Of a stretch of DNA of 64,000 nucleotides, positions 35,566 through 47,250 are shown piece by piece. The stretch spans positions 29,914,904-29,978,903 of the forward strand of contig OX439004.1 of assembly GCA_949316495.1 (NCBI GenBank). Direction: 5' to 3'. The DNA is from Amphiduros pacificus. Taxonomy: Eukaryota; Annelida; Polychaeta; Phyllodocida; Hesionidae. The notes under the pieces were generated by a model that saw nothing but the letters and a program-made list of their open reading frames with translations, was not told the DNA's origin and did no database searches. The translations under genes and the position numbers were made by a program. The number at the start of each line of letters is the position of its first letter. Position 1 is the first letter of the stretch.

Positions 35566-36293
35566 CTTTTAAGAATTTCTCTCACACACATAACACTGTA
35601 GCCTATCACACTCGGTTCTATAACTGTCTATGATATGCATTTTTATATACTTTGAGTAACCTTGAAAGCTATGAGTCCCAATTTTGTCTAAAATACAAGG
35701 TGGTGTATCATTCACAGTTTGCGACACAGTGTATCTTATGAACTTTTTCATATATGTATGTTGTATCTTTGGATAACGTATGCTTTCATAACTTCGTGTA
35801 GGATAGTTATGAATATCCATTACTTGATAGAGTGGGAGATGTTGTAGGTAATAAGGTAAAGACTGATGCCTATATTTGTAATAAAATTTCAGGAGCTGGA
35901 TCTTTAGTATATCCTCTACTTTTAACAATTTCAATACTTTAAAATTTGGCTCAGTATGAGAATTATAACCACTCAGATTTACAATTCGTACTGCTTTTTT
36001 CTGTAATCTAAATATTATCTTGCATGAATAACCCCATGCTAGAATTCCATAGTTTAAATATGATAAAATCATTGTATTATAGAGTGTCAGTCTTGTACTC
36101 ATTGGTACAAAATGTTTAAGTTTATTTATGATGCCAATGTTTCTTGAGATTTTATAAGAGATTTTGTCTATGTGGTTATGCCAACTCAGATTTTCATTTA
36201 AAATGAGTCCCAGAAAGTCAAAATGTTTCACTTGTTCAATAGATGTATTATTTATTCTCAAATCTAAGTCAGGGATGTTTTTCCTCTGGGGAG
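35566..36293 (-). mobile_element. CR1-like LINE, 3' part of reverse transcriptase
   Basis: The minus-strand frame 35569-36261 and its in-frame upstream continuation encode the thumb and C-terminal region of a non-LTR reverse transcriptase. Visible blocks are FDFLGLILNENLSWHNHIDK, LTLYNTMILSYLNYGILAWG and LQKKAVRIVNLSGYNSHTEP. This pattern is common to CR1/Daphne/Jockey-group LINEs. The catalytic domain is absent: homology begins near PQRKNIPDLDL (about 36293), exactly where a NADAR-like frame ends. The single frame is uninterrupted over 230 residues, so this piece is fairly young. Confidence 0.85.
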
Positions 36294-36446
36294 TATCTCT
36301 AATCCAGCTCTGTAGGCCTCAATGGCTGTCTTACATCTCAGGATTTTGTAAGCTGATACATCATCTTTATGGTATTGAGCTTTTTTGAACTGGTACATTT
36401 GCTCAGTAGAATGGAAAGTTTGGCCATTTTCATCCTTGGTATTCAC
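36264..36446 (-). pseudogene. NADAR (YbiA-like) domain fragment abutting a LINE
   Basis: The minus-strand frame carries GQTFHSTEQMYQFKKAQ followed by AYKIL and a 'TAIEAYRAG' block. This fits the NADAR fold, whose hallmark is 'F.S.EQ.YQ..KA..F.D...A..I', with Glu and Gln in the active-site region. Bacterial YbiA and relatives are N-glycosidases acting on riboflavin-pathway intermediates, and NADAR proteins also act on ADP-ribose adducts. Only about 50 of about 150 family residues are present. NADAR-like sequence seems to stop near 36294, where LINE sequence begins in another frame. The N-terminal end falls in an inverted repeat. A fragment of this size cannot be functional. The family call is by eye. 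Confidence 0.55.
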
Positions 36447-36492
36447 AGGAAAAAAGGATGAAAATGGCCAAACTTTCCATTCTACTGAGCAA
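36399..36492. repeat. 39-bp perfect inverted repeat within the NADAR fragment
   Basis: Arms 36399-36437 and 36454-36492 are perfect complements separated by 16 bp. The right arm repeats the codons for DENGQTFHSTEQ on the plus strand and then diverges. Such short-spaced palindromes usually come from fold-back repair or inverted duplication. Confidence 0.92.
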
Positions 36493-37262
36493 TTCCCATT
36501 TTGACAGAAAGGTTTTCACATGCCGAAGATACTTTTCAAATAAATAGTATACTTTTCCCATAAATAATATATCTTTCACAACCATAAGATATTTGTCACA
36601 ACCATAAGATATTTGTCACAACCATGAGTTATTTCATTGATTCAAATAATATTAAAATAATCTTATGTTGTTCTGAAGTATACTCCTGGCAATAAATTGA
36701 TAAATTGTACAAAACATCTCCACCCTGTTTCCTAAGCTGGACAGGTGCCCAACTGGTAACTGATTAGGTGTTTACATGGGATCACAAACCAGCTAAACAA
36801 AGCTTGTTGACAAAGTGTTCAATTGCTGGTGTAGGTTTCAGCAGACAACTGATCAACTTTCAAGTGCCACAGAAAGATGTTAACAAGGAATATTTTGGGT
36901 AATACTACATAAAAGCACTGTTTAGGGTATAAACATTCATGTTATGTAAAGACAATGTGTCTGAAAGTCAGGTTTCATGAATGCTTTAATGTATAAAAAT
37001 AGTTATCTATATCTTCATATGGTCTCCTCTCTATCAAGCAACCCCCATATGGGCATTATATAGGCTGTGTTCTAGAATCTGCCTCCTGGTCAAACCATGC
37101 TTGGCCTAAAGGGCTACAATCTTGTTATTTTGGCTTTATATCCAGTGCCTTTTTGCCTCTCTTTCCTCTTTATCTTTGCCAACAAGCTACTCATTGATGA
37201 TCTAACCAAGGTTATCTGAAGGTCACAGTGTGCACCTTTAACAAGGTAATTTGATATTGAAA
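36493..37262. other. sequence with a short 20-bp tandem repeat
   Basis: About three 20-bp units (CACAACCATAAGATATTTGT) lie at about 36576-36635. Otherwise no feature is supported. Confidence 0.7.
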
Positions 37263-39058
37263 GTGGCAAGTCCATCTAGTCCATTACTCCCCTGTGGGTG
37301 CGGGGATTAAAGAAAAGCCCCACTGCCCCCCAGCATGTTGTAAAAGGCGACTAATTGGGCATCCTGTTTGCCGTGGGATGTGACCTGTGTCGGGGAGGAT
37401 ATGGAATCCTGACGGGCTGAGCACAGGGCTGGTTTGGCAGTAATATCTGTCCAATTGCAACACGCCAGTCAAATGTTCACCAGATGGGCAGTGGTATATT
37501 TCCTTTAATATATTCTGGCTATTTTATTTTCATTAGTGGCACTTTCAATGTTTGAAATTTAGGAATAATTGATAAATTTTGATAAATATTTGCTGAAAGG
37601 AGATTACTGCTGATTGGGTCAATCGATGGATATAAATAAGATCCGAAAGGGTGGAGTTTTTATTCTAAGAGTATGTCATGTTGGGTATCCTCATGGCATC
37701 AGGGCTTGGAGTTACCGGCCCAGAAAGGCGTCTCCTTGTTGGGCTCCGTGGTGGGTAGGGGGCCTAACTGATGAAATATAAAAAAAACACACATGGCACA
37801 AAAACATAGACAGTGATGATGATTCAAATAAAATAGAAAAATGGCCTAGATTTTTAATTGCGGAAAGTTCCGATGCTGAACATACCCTAGCAAAATTGTC
37901 CCCCTTTGCAAATTCAAGGCATTGCCGGGGTACCGAAAACAGTAAAAAAAATGGGAACTCGTTAATTAATTGAAGTTGAGTGGAAAAGCCATGCAGACAA
38001 TCTTTTAAGATGCCGAATGTTGGCCACAGTTCCAGTTTTAATAACGGCTCACAAGACCCTCAATAATAAAAAGGAGTCATAAGATGCCCAGATCTGGTGG
38101 GAGTAGTGGATGAAATAGTGGAAGAATTAAAAAATCAAGATGTAGTCCATTGCAAACAAATTTTTATTAAGAAGGATGGAGCCAAAATTCCAATCAATAC
38201 ATTCATTCTGATATTTGAAGCAGTGCAGCTTCCAACATCTATTAAAGTTGGATATTTAAACGTCCGAGTTGATGTTTTCATTCCAAACCCTCTGTGCTGC
38301 TTCAAGTGTCAGAGGTATGGACATGGATCTGATCGATGCAAAGTAAATATAGCTTGACCAAAATGTACAGCCCATCATAGTGGAGAAGAGTGTTTTTTGG
38401 AAACCGTGAAATGTGTGAATTGCCAAGGCAATCACCCATCATATTTGCGGAATTGTCCTTCCTTTTTAAAAGAAAAGGAAATTCAGCGAATACGCCACAC
38501 TGAAAACATTTCTTTTCCTGAGGAAAACACGTAAACATGTAGAAAGTTTTAACAATTCCAAAACATCCTATGCTACCACCTTAAAAACCAAAGAGACAAC
38601 AACAATAGCAATACAGACAGAAATAACCTGGCCAATCAATGAAAAGAATTATTCCTATTTTTCAAATACCTCCAAATCTTCAGGAACATCCATTCAAACC
38701 CAAACACCCACTTCCCCAGTAATAAATGTACCAACAGTTCAATCCACTAAAACCTATTCACAGACTCCCTCCACATCATCCAGTAATAAAAATGTAAATA
38801 GCAATAGACCAGTTAAGAAATCAGACAAAAAAGAAATCAAAGATCAAAGCAAAACTAAAAAACTAACATTTAAGGGATATGTACCTTATGATAAAGTTGG
38901 TTCAATATATTCAATGGACCGAGCACATGGCGGAGTTTCTAATTTTGTTAAATCCTGTATACCCCAAAGTAAAGTAACAGTAAATACTAATTTACAAGCT
39001 TCTGCTGTTAGGATTACCCTGCACAATACATTAACTATATGTCTATTTGGCATGGACT
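37263..39058 (+). mobile_element. I-type LINE, 5' UTR, ORF1 and start of ORF2
   Basis: The 5' part (37263-37800) has the GC-rich leader with GGGTGCGGGGATTAAAG and GTTACCGGCCCAGAAAGG, shared in part with the LINE at 23.4 kb. ORF1 remains lie at about 38090-38530: an RRM-like segment, then CCHC knuckles CFKCQRYGHGSDRC (C-x2-C-x4-H-x4-C) and CVNCQGNHPSYLRNC, as in Jockey/I-group LINEs. The start of ORF2 endonuclease follows at about 38870-39058 (DRAHGGVSNFVKS, NLQASAVRITL). Stops interrupt ORF1. The rest of ORF2 is gone and a SINE begins directly at 39059. Confidence 0.82.
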
Positions 39059-39349
39059 TTGTTTGTTTGTTTGTTTGGGGTTTTACATCACTTTCAACAT
39101 TATTTCAGTCATTTCGTGATGAGACCTGCCTGTAGCAGATATAGTGTGTGTGCTGCCTCACTGAATTCTCTTGTCGCAGGTCCTTGACATGACAACCCAC
39201 CCAGTCACAGATTTACAAGGACAACAGGCTAAATCTTTAGGCACGGGTCTCAGCTCATATGGAAAATTGTATCATGAGTTCAATCTCGGCACGGCCAGGT
39301 TCAAACCCACGACCTTTGGATCACCACAGAGGAACTGGTGTTATTAAGC
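39059..39349 (-). mobile_element. tRNA-derived SINE, 5'-truncated
   Basis: Minus-strand copy with an intact tail (AAACCCCAAACAAAC) and body including the B box. It stops before the A box at about 39349. Its 3' end abuts I-type LINE endonuclease sequence. Confidence 0.88.
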
Positions 39350-40189
39350 ATGTAGAATTGTTTTTATGTGTCACTAAACATCTCACTGGAGTGTCAGGGA
39401 CTACATTTATACATGTCTCAAGAGTGGTCGGCACACCCAGATGACTAATGATAAGTGTTGCTAGATTAATAGAGGTGAAAGGTGAAAGTTTGGAATCAAC
39501 AAGCAATCTGTTTACTGGAGGAAAGTGCCACACCCACAAATGTTGGATTACATTGTGTATATATGCTGTGACTGTAATTGAATGTAATTGATATTGAAAG
39601 TGGCAATTTTAATCGAGTGATGCCTCATAGTGTTTAAATCTTATGTTAACTCATTTTTGAAAATCTAGTTCATTAGGACCCTTTTCGCTTGGGGGCTGTC
39701 ATATCAAGGTTTTCTGTGATGTAAGTAGTTAAAACAATGAATCACAAGTTACATGGAAACATCATACTTATAAGGCCCTAAATCATGTGAATGTGGTGTC
39801 TTAAATAAATGCTTAACTGGCAGTTAATGCCAGATCAACACAACTCTACTCTTGAAATTTCTTTTTAAAAATGATTAAATCAAAGTTGCTTCAATTGTGG
39901 CAGATACACCTGTAAACTTTTAACTTCAAAATGTTGTTCTGTAATATTATCAAATTAAACACACTCAATCATGGGGTTTTACAGGAAACATATTCAGGCT
40001 GATCATCACCTTTTAACAAATAACAATGTGTTAAGTGTCTGTGTCCAATATAAATACGTGTTAAGACTGCTTCGCTGCTTCATGTTAAGACCGCTTTATG
40101 AATTATAATTTTTACCTAATGTGGGTTTTATATCGTAAAGCTTGCTATTCACAGCTTAATCCCACTCACATTGCCACTTTTATTTCATC
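39350..40189. other. intergenic sequence, nothing recognised
   Basis: AT-rich; no supported feature. Confidence 0.5.
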
Positions 40190-40870
40190 AATGCTTTAAT
40201 TTATTTTTTTGTATTTGGTATGTGGTTTATCTTTGGCTATTTTTGCTGCTGTGTCAGCTGCTTCATTTCCTTTTATACCTTTATGGCTTGGAATTCAGTA
40301 AAATATGATATTCTTCCTAAACCATTAGTTTCAAATGTCTTTCAGCATTTCTTGTGTTATTGAATTCTTGCAGTATCTGTTGTAAATGACTTTGAATCAG
40401 AGCTAATCAGAAAAATATGATTGCTGGATGTATCCACATGATTTTAGGCTTAATAGATAGTTCAGTGAAATGAGTTCTGGTATGGCAGTAGTTTGAAATA
40501 CACATCATTGTGTGGAATTGTCTGGATTTTGTGCAATTTGATCAGAATTTATAGCTGCCATTGATTCCATCTGTAACTCGTGGAAATGGTGAGAGGATGA
40601 GAAATAATATCTCTGAGTTCTCTGAATTTGCAGCTATATTTGTTGCATATTGAAGAACTTGCTTTTCATATCTTGGTGCAAGTGGTACAGATACTTCATC
40701 CACTTCCACGCCAACACATTCCACAAGTGAGGTGTGAAAGGCACCACGACAAAGTCTCTCAATCCTTGAATTTAAACCTTCATTTGTGAGATTTAACATT
40801 TATTTTTGATTGACGAGCTGATTCATAAACCATGTGGCCATAATCAAGCTTTGATCTCAATAGTGGTTGG
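40190..40870 (-). mobile_element. I-type LINE fragment (RT/RNase H region)
   Basis: A minus-strand remnant. The frame at 40542-40799 contains ERLCRGAFHTSLVECVGVEV, the diverged counterpart of GLRLCLGAFRTSP...VEADE in the 24.9-kb LINE. Downstream on the same strand, near 40240-40300, is an RNase H stretch PSHKGIKGNEAADTAAK. It is badly decayed. Confidence 0.78.
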
Positions 40871-40958
40871 TTTAATTACAGTGAAGCAGTATGATGAGCT
40901 TCCCACAACATGCCACAACATGCAGCAGGTCTAATGCCTTGCATTTCTTTTTCACAAA

Positions 40959-41203
40959 AACTTGTAGCAGATATAGTGCTGCTTCACTGAATTGTCATGT
41001 CGCAGGTCCTTGACATGACAACCCACCTGGTCACAGATTTAGAAGGACAATGGGTTAACCCTTTGCCACAGGCCTCAGCTCATATGTGTATCATGAATTC
41101 AATCTTTTCATGGCCGGGGATCGAACCCACGACCTTTGGATCAACACAAGGAAACTGGTGCTAATAAGCTAGTGCTCTAACCAACTGCGCCACCACCTGT
41201 GGC
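40959..41203 (-). mobile_element. tRNA-derived SINE, 3'-truncated
   Basis: Minus-strand copy with the tRNA head complete at the right (GTGGCGCAGTTGGTTAGAG). The sequence begins at CTTGTAGCAGATATAG, so the tail is missing. Confidence 0.87.
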
Positions 41204-44200
41204 CACCTGATTGGTCAGTTTGTGTCAGATGTCTGATAACAATTTATGACCTGATGCTGGTCAATTTAAATTTGATGATATTTTTGTGACCAATCAGAAC
41301 AACGTGTTGATTCTCTTCATGTAGGTATTTAAGCTTAACATGGTACTACAACAGATTAAACGGTAAAATGAATTATGTTATATCCAGACACACAATGTAT
41401 ATTTAACTTGAATTGGACTTGTACTGAAAAGCAGACAAAGAAACCAAGACAAAGTAAGACAGTGAAGTGAGTGATATCGCACACTAGGTGTGTATATGGA
41501 ACATAATAGCTTGGAATATAAACATGCATTGGGCATCTGCTATGACCATACAGGTGTGTAGTCTGCATGTATGTCAGTGAGAAGGGATGGATCGTTGTAT
41601 TTCCAGGGGACGTGTGAAAGAAATATTCGTAAATGCTTTTGTTGTGAAAAATAAACATTAAGAATGTATTTGCCCAAGTAAACTTAATCTGGGTTTCTTC
41701 ATAAATAATTAATTGTTACTCTGCATTACATGAGTAGTATTTAATTAACTACCTTTGCAGTCATTGTCCTGTTTTTGATTTCATTCAAAGCTTGGAAATT
41801 CCTGAGTCATAAATACTTGCCTTGCTCACAAAAATATCATCAAATCTGAATTGACCAACATTAGGTCATAAACTGTAACCAGGTGTCTGTCACATATTTT
41901 GACCAATCAGTACAACCTTGGAGAATGATGAATGGAGTTGTGACGTCGTGGACCGTGCACATGATGCCATAGCAACCCATTGTTTGGAACAATGGCATAA
42001 TTTCCCTTTGAAGCAATGTTTGTTACTGACAAATAAAGGGAGCTATTTTGAAATATTTAGAAAAAAAAATGAATTTATCATATCATCATGAATAGGTTTT
42101 TGGTTTTCTTGTGGTGTTATTTTGGATAATTCTAGTTTCATAGGTAATTTCCTGCAATCCCTTGAAGGTGCTGTGTGCAAAGAAGGTTTTCAGTAGTTAC
42201 AAAGTCTATATGAAAAGTATGGATATAGAAGGGTGAGGTTTTCACAGTGTGAATAATACTCTTCAGAAAATTCCCTTGACTGTTTATCAATATTTTCTTC
42301 ACCCAACATCAAATTTTTTGTGAAAAAAGAATTGCTTTTCACAAAAAACATCAAACTTTTTTGTTTGAATATCAAACTTTTGGGGGTAAAAATGTCGGAT
42401 CATTGTGAAATCACCTTGCTGTGTATAACCTATGTGAACAGGTTGGACGCATATATTAGCAGAATTGAAAATAACATCAAAGGAAAGGTGTTTTCACATT
42501 TAAAAAATGATACATTGTATAGGATTGCCAATAAATGCCTAGCTAGTGTAAACTAAATGTGAACGTTGTGTGAGTTGACAGAATTGACAAACGTTTCAGT
42601 GAAATCAATGCATTTATATTGAGCTCTTCCTAAATTGAGTGTATGATGCGGATATCACAGACATGGACGTTTCTTAAACGTTATAGAATGAGCTACATTT
42701 GGAGCAGAGAAATAGAATTTCTATCTTCATAATCAGGGAAGAAGGTAGAACATTTCACTCGCATTATGTTTAAGCCTCTCTATTGTCTATGATGAGTCAA
42801 AATTGTCACAAAGTTGAATAACGTCACATTCTTCAGGTCTGCGATATGGATCAAAAGACACAATGGATTGTCAGTAACGCACATAGCACCTTTGATCTTA
42901 TGGTGTCACAACTCCATTAATTATATTCCAAGGTACAACTGCCAGTACAAAACAGACTATTTATATTCTTTCACCACTTAGTTGACAGCCAGATTTTTCC
43001 GAATACTAATGACTTGCGCTGGATTCTGTGCGCACATTTATAGCTTTGGTGGCAGGGACTGATATGATAGAGTCCTGCTATGGAGGGTATTAATGGTCTG
43101 TCCCCAGATAATTGTGATATGAAATGTGACCGCACATTAGTTAAACTCATGCCACTAATGTGACTTATCTTTGGTAACATTATTTATTGGCTGCTAAAAA
43201 CATGTGATGAGTCAATGTAGATATATTTTAAATCATTTAAGTCATTAAGTCAATAAGTTTCTTTACAGTATCCAATAAGCAGTAAATTTCTGTTTTCATT
43301 TTTCATGTGAAATAATGAATTGGTGTCATTGTTATGTTTAAAGTGTGAGTACACTACAATACAAAATAGGCAGTCAACATATGGGATGGACCAATAATAA
43401 ATAATGGGGGTTTGGAAAAATGAATACAGATTTTTATTTACTAAAGCAATGCCAGTCCCAATATTTAATTTTCACACCAAGAAATCTTGTTTACTCTCTT
43501 GAATGATTGATGGTCCGTCCTTTTTGACTTGATAAATATAGTGAACATGTACAGTTTACAGTGGTGGGAGCTTTTTAGGTTCAAAGAAGGCCATCAACTT
43601 GATGAGATTACTTTACTACAGAATGATATTGGAGTAAAACTATTATGAGACAAGGTTCAGATTGTCTACTGTGCATGTCTGTTTGATTGCCCTCACAGCA
43701 TGAAACCATCCTGCTATGAGCGCAATCAATACACATCAACGTTTGATACCACCACCTGAAAACTTGTTTCTTAATTTCACATGCAAGATAATCATGTGGG
43801 TAACCGCTTCTTCCCTGTATTGTCCTTATAGTACTGATTAATTTTGTCTTATTAAAAACAGAGTGATTGGTATTGACATGCATTCGACATATTGAGCCCC
43901 AGACGTGAATGACTGTGCACATCTGACATATTACCAGGATCACTAGTCTGAAATTGGGACAGTCAACATTGTATTCAGTCTAAATCAATTTGTACAAAAA
44001 CTTAGTAAGCTTAAATTAGCTCCGCATACATCAATTCGTGAACCTTACCTGTGTGAAATTGACAAATGTTTACCTTACATTAAAGTATATACCCCTTTAT
44101 TATGCGATTTTAGGACCACCATGTCCCATGTTTACTATTACATAATGTTTACATTGTTATGCTTTTGTGCAGCATGTGTCCTCCACGTCTAGGAATACAT

Positions 44201-44649
44201 AGTACGTTGACAGATTCAATTTATCAAATACCTTCAGTACACCTAAATCACTTGTTGGTATTGATATATACATTGTTGGAATTGATAGAGTTGTAGTGAT
44301 GTGCGTATTGGACATGTCTGAAGAAGGCAAGCACTGTGTTTGGACAGAATATTGACTCCGCATCTTTCTGTGGATCATGAAAACGATCTGCGGTACAAAT
44401 AGCCGCAATTTAATGCCAGTGATGGCAACCCCACCGTGCAGAGTACAACATGATGAGTTCTGACCAAACTTGTAGAGGTAGTTTTTTACTCTCCCTCGCA
44501 ATGCAGAGTAAAGTTCCTGTGATCTTATTGAGGAAAATATGGAAATGTAATTGCCACATCAACCATAAAAGTTGCCGACGATACCCCGATGTCTTATCAC
44601 CAAATATCATCTTAAAGTGCACGGCATGCCCTGTGAGTGCCCCGCAGAC
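41204..44649. other. 3.4 kb without a supported feature
   Basis: AT-rich sequence with several open frames of 60-115 codons (for example 43608-43943 and 44157-44501, both minus). None shows a recognisable domain, signal or codon pattern. I see no exon with good splice sites. Confidence 0.5.
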
Positions 44650-44975
44650 ATATCTTAAGATTATCTAAGGGCTGCCGGTGGCATCGTACGGTGAAAATAG
44701 GATTTGTTCAAGTTTACTTGTTCCCAGGTAATCGTCAGATAATCTTAAGGGCTCCCGACGATATCCTTCAGACATCTGCTTTATTTACTAGACGTCTTTA
44801 GGGTGTATTAAAGACGTCCTTAGGATATCTGACAGACGCCTGTTGGGTGATACAGACGTCTTTATGATGTCCTAAAGACCTCTGTGTCATGTCATCTTGC
44901 ACGTGCAGTGCGGCACCCATGTATAATGTGACCATAGCTGATAAACTCTCCCGCGCAAATGTGACTGAGGTATAA
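44650..44975 (-). repeat. dispersed repeat with GACGTC palindromes, copy 2
   Basis: Inverted relative of 18150-18690. The stretch ATCTTGCACGTGCAGTGCGGC and TATAATGTGACCATAGCTG mirrors CACGTGCAAGATTA and GTGGTCACATTATA of copy 1. GACGTC sites recur at about 44790, 44811 and 44847. Confidence 0.68.
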
Positions 44976-46229
44976 GATTCCATGTGACCTCTTGGGTAAA
45001 GTGTAAGCAAATGATTAGCAAATTACACTTCCTTGTTTCTTGGTGCATGTTCCTACATATTAGACAGTCAAATTTGAGTGCTTTTCAATATCAATATCAG
45101 AACAGGCTTATTGATTAAGAGAATTAATGCATGGTACTTTGGTCTTAATCATCAAACAATGAAGGTGCAGCATGCAATGTTGAACTTTCTGACTGGCATA
45201 CGAATCAAACTAACATTAGATTTAACTTGTTTCTCCAGTACAATATGTTATTTGATACTTCTATAGATGAGTTCATTAAGTAACCTTTGTAGAGGATGAT
45301 TGCAACACCATTACATCTGAACGAAACATAGACCCTGCAGTCAAATGATAACATTTGTCTAGTCATTCTGAATTGAATAACGTCCTTGAGTCAAACAATT
45401 CACGATTTTGTCACTCAAAGTCCTAAAAATTCTCACTAACAAGGCGATTTGGCAATCATAAAAAGACACAATTTAAGTTTGATTCTCAGACTTTCTTTGT
45501 TTCTTCTAGCTGAAACAAATCATACAATCGTAAACTTTGCATAAATAGAAATCCTGCATAAATGATTGCCTTATATAGAATTTTAAGTGCCGTTTGAATA
45601 TTGATACAGTTCAGCGTATTTTGCTAAAAGGTTATAATTTTAGTTGTTTGGCATGATTAGTCCATGATGATTCATTTCTGAGTGAAGTTCAAAATCTTAA
45701 TGACCAGGGAGCTCCCGCCACAAAAATATGACTCAAATAATGACTCCTACTTTTATTTTCCATCTCCATTGGCTCACTGCCATATGCATTTATTTTAAGC
45801 TGACTTGCTTATTAAATGGCCGTTTCTTTTCTCCACCACTGTTCATCCTGTTTCTCCCAGCCAATCATATTCCTGAAATGTTTAACTCTTCATGACCACA
45901 GCCAAATCTCAAGAAATAGTGATCCATTTATATTTAATGTTTCATTCTGCTCAGAAACGCTTGTTTGCAAAATGAGGACTATTCTCTTGGCCCTGCATTG
46001 CTTAGACAACAGAATGCTAGTGTGATAAATTGGCATTATTCATAACTGAAACTTGGTCATCAGATCTGATGCCATTCTTTTTAAATAAAGCAATTGTAAT
46101 GCAATGTGTGAGGATAAAATGATCATATAAGGTCGACTTTTCAGCCTTCAGAAAGTAACAGATGGACAAGTCATGCAAAAGACACAGTGGAAAAGTGGGA
46201 TGGTGAGTGTCCATGTTTGTGATATGTGA
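44976..46229. other. intergenic sequence, nothing recognised
   Basis: No supported feature. Confidence 0.5.
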
Positions 46230-46410
46230 TATGTGATTTTATTGTATATAACCTTGGAGTAATCATGATTACTCCAAGATATAACTATGTATATATTTTT
46301 GTTCTTTTTGTAATCTTATTGTATATAACCATGTATATATTGTTGTTCTTTTTGTAATCTTATTGTATATAACCATGTATATACTGTTGTTCTTTTTCTT
46401 GTAAGTAGTC
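46230..46410. repeat. 44-bp tandem repeat with an embedded palindrome
   Basis: Three units of about 44 bp contain TATATAACCATGTATATA and TTGTTCTTTTTGTAATC. The first unit carries a perfect 26-bp palindrome at 46253-46278 (half-site CTTGGAGTAATCA). Confidence 0.85.
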
Positions 46411-46813
46411 TTGTTATATATTAGCTTTAAACTAGTGTTATTTGTTAATCGTATGTGACATTAAATAAAGTATCTTGTTTGTATGTTGTGCACTACAGAG
46501 ACCAACCACGAGGTCAATGCTCTTCCTCGAAGTACGTCTGTTAAGGTTGCATTTTCACAGATATTAAAAAAATGTAGACTCTTGATGAAATCTTGGAGTA
46601 TAATTCAGTGTACTCCAAGGTGAAATCAACTAATCATATCCAACAATGTAATGGAATTGATGTATGTAGAGCATTCTTATATGTTCCCTTATTATCATTA
46701 TCATTTTTATTCTTAAGATAATACAAAATATCAATAAAAGGCAAAAAAACAAAACAAAACAAAACAAAAACAAAACTAAAAACAACTCATTTCCCAAAGA
46801 GTTATAACATGTG

Positions 46814-46895
46814 GCAGTCGTGGCCGAGTGGTTAAGGCGATAGACTAGAAATCTATTGGGCTCTGCCCGCGCAGGTTCGAATCCTGCCGACTGCG
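46814..46895 (+). tRNA. tRNA-Ser (anticodon AGA)
   Basis: An 82-nt type II tRNA. The acceptor stem GCAGTCG pairs with CGACTGC, with discriminator G at 46895. The A box TGGCCGAGTGG and B box GGTTCGAATCC are canonical. The anticodon loop CTAGAAATC gives anticodon AGA, reading UCU serine codons (and UCC/UCA/UCG if A34 becomes inosine). A long variable arm (TTGGGCTCTGCCCGCG region) marks it as serine. No intron. TTTT at 46901-46904 is the Pol III terminator. Expected to be functional. Confidence 0.96.
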
Positions 46896-47250
46896 TACGC
46901 TTTTACTGCACATTTTGGTTTGAATATGATTGGAAATTTGCGCATTCGTGACTTCTCACTTCAGAAGTGACCATATGGATTCTGAAAAGCTAAGATAAAA
47001 ACAAATCACTATCCTCTGGGTCTCATGATTATTGTCAATTTTGTAAATGGTAGAATAGTTTCTGGTCCATCTGACTTGTCTGGAATCCAGTCTATTCCTA
47101 GTCAGAGCCCTGGTAGTGTAGTTTCTAGTATAGTTCCTAGTAGAAATTATCGTTCCTGCAAGAGTCTTGTTTCACTCAACAAAGCCTGCAATATGCTCTG
47201 CTACAGGTTAAAAGAAAAATACAAGAACGGCCTTTTAGATTACATCCCTT
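46896..47250. other. sequence after the tRNA, nothing recognised
   Basis: Holds an 80-codon open frame (47025-47267) with no recognisable domain. I do not call it a gene. Confidence 0.5.

Noticed and set aside
43608-43943. 111-codon minus-strand frame
   Set aside because: Looked for transposon or exon features and found no recognisable domain or splice logic.
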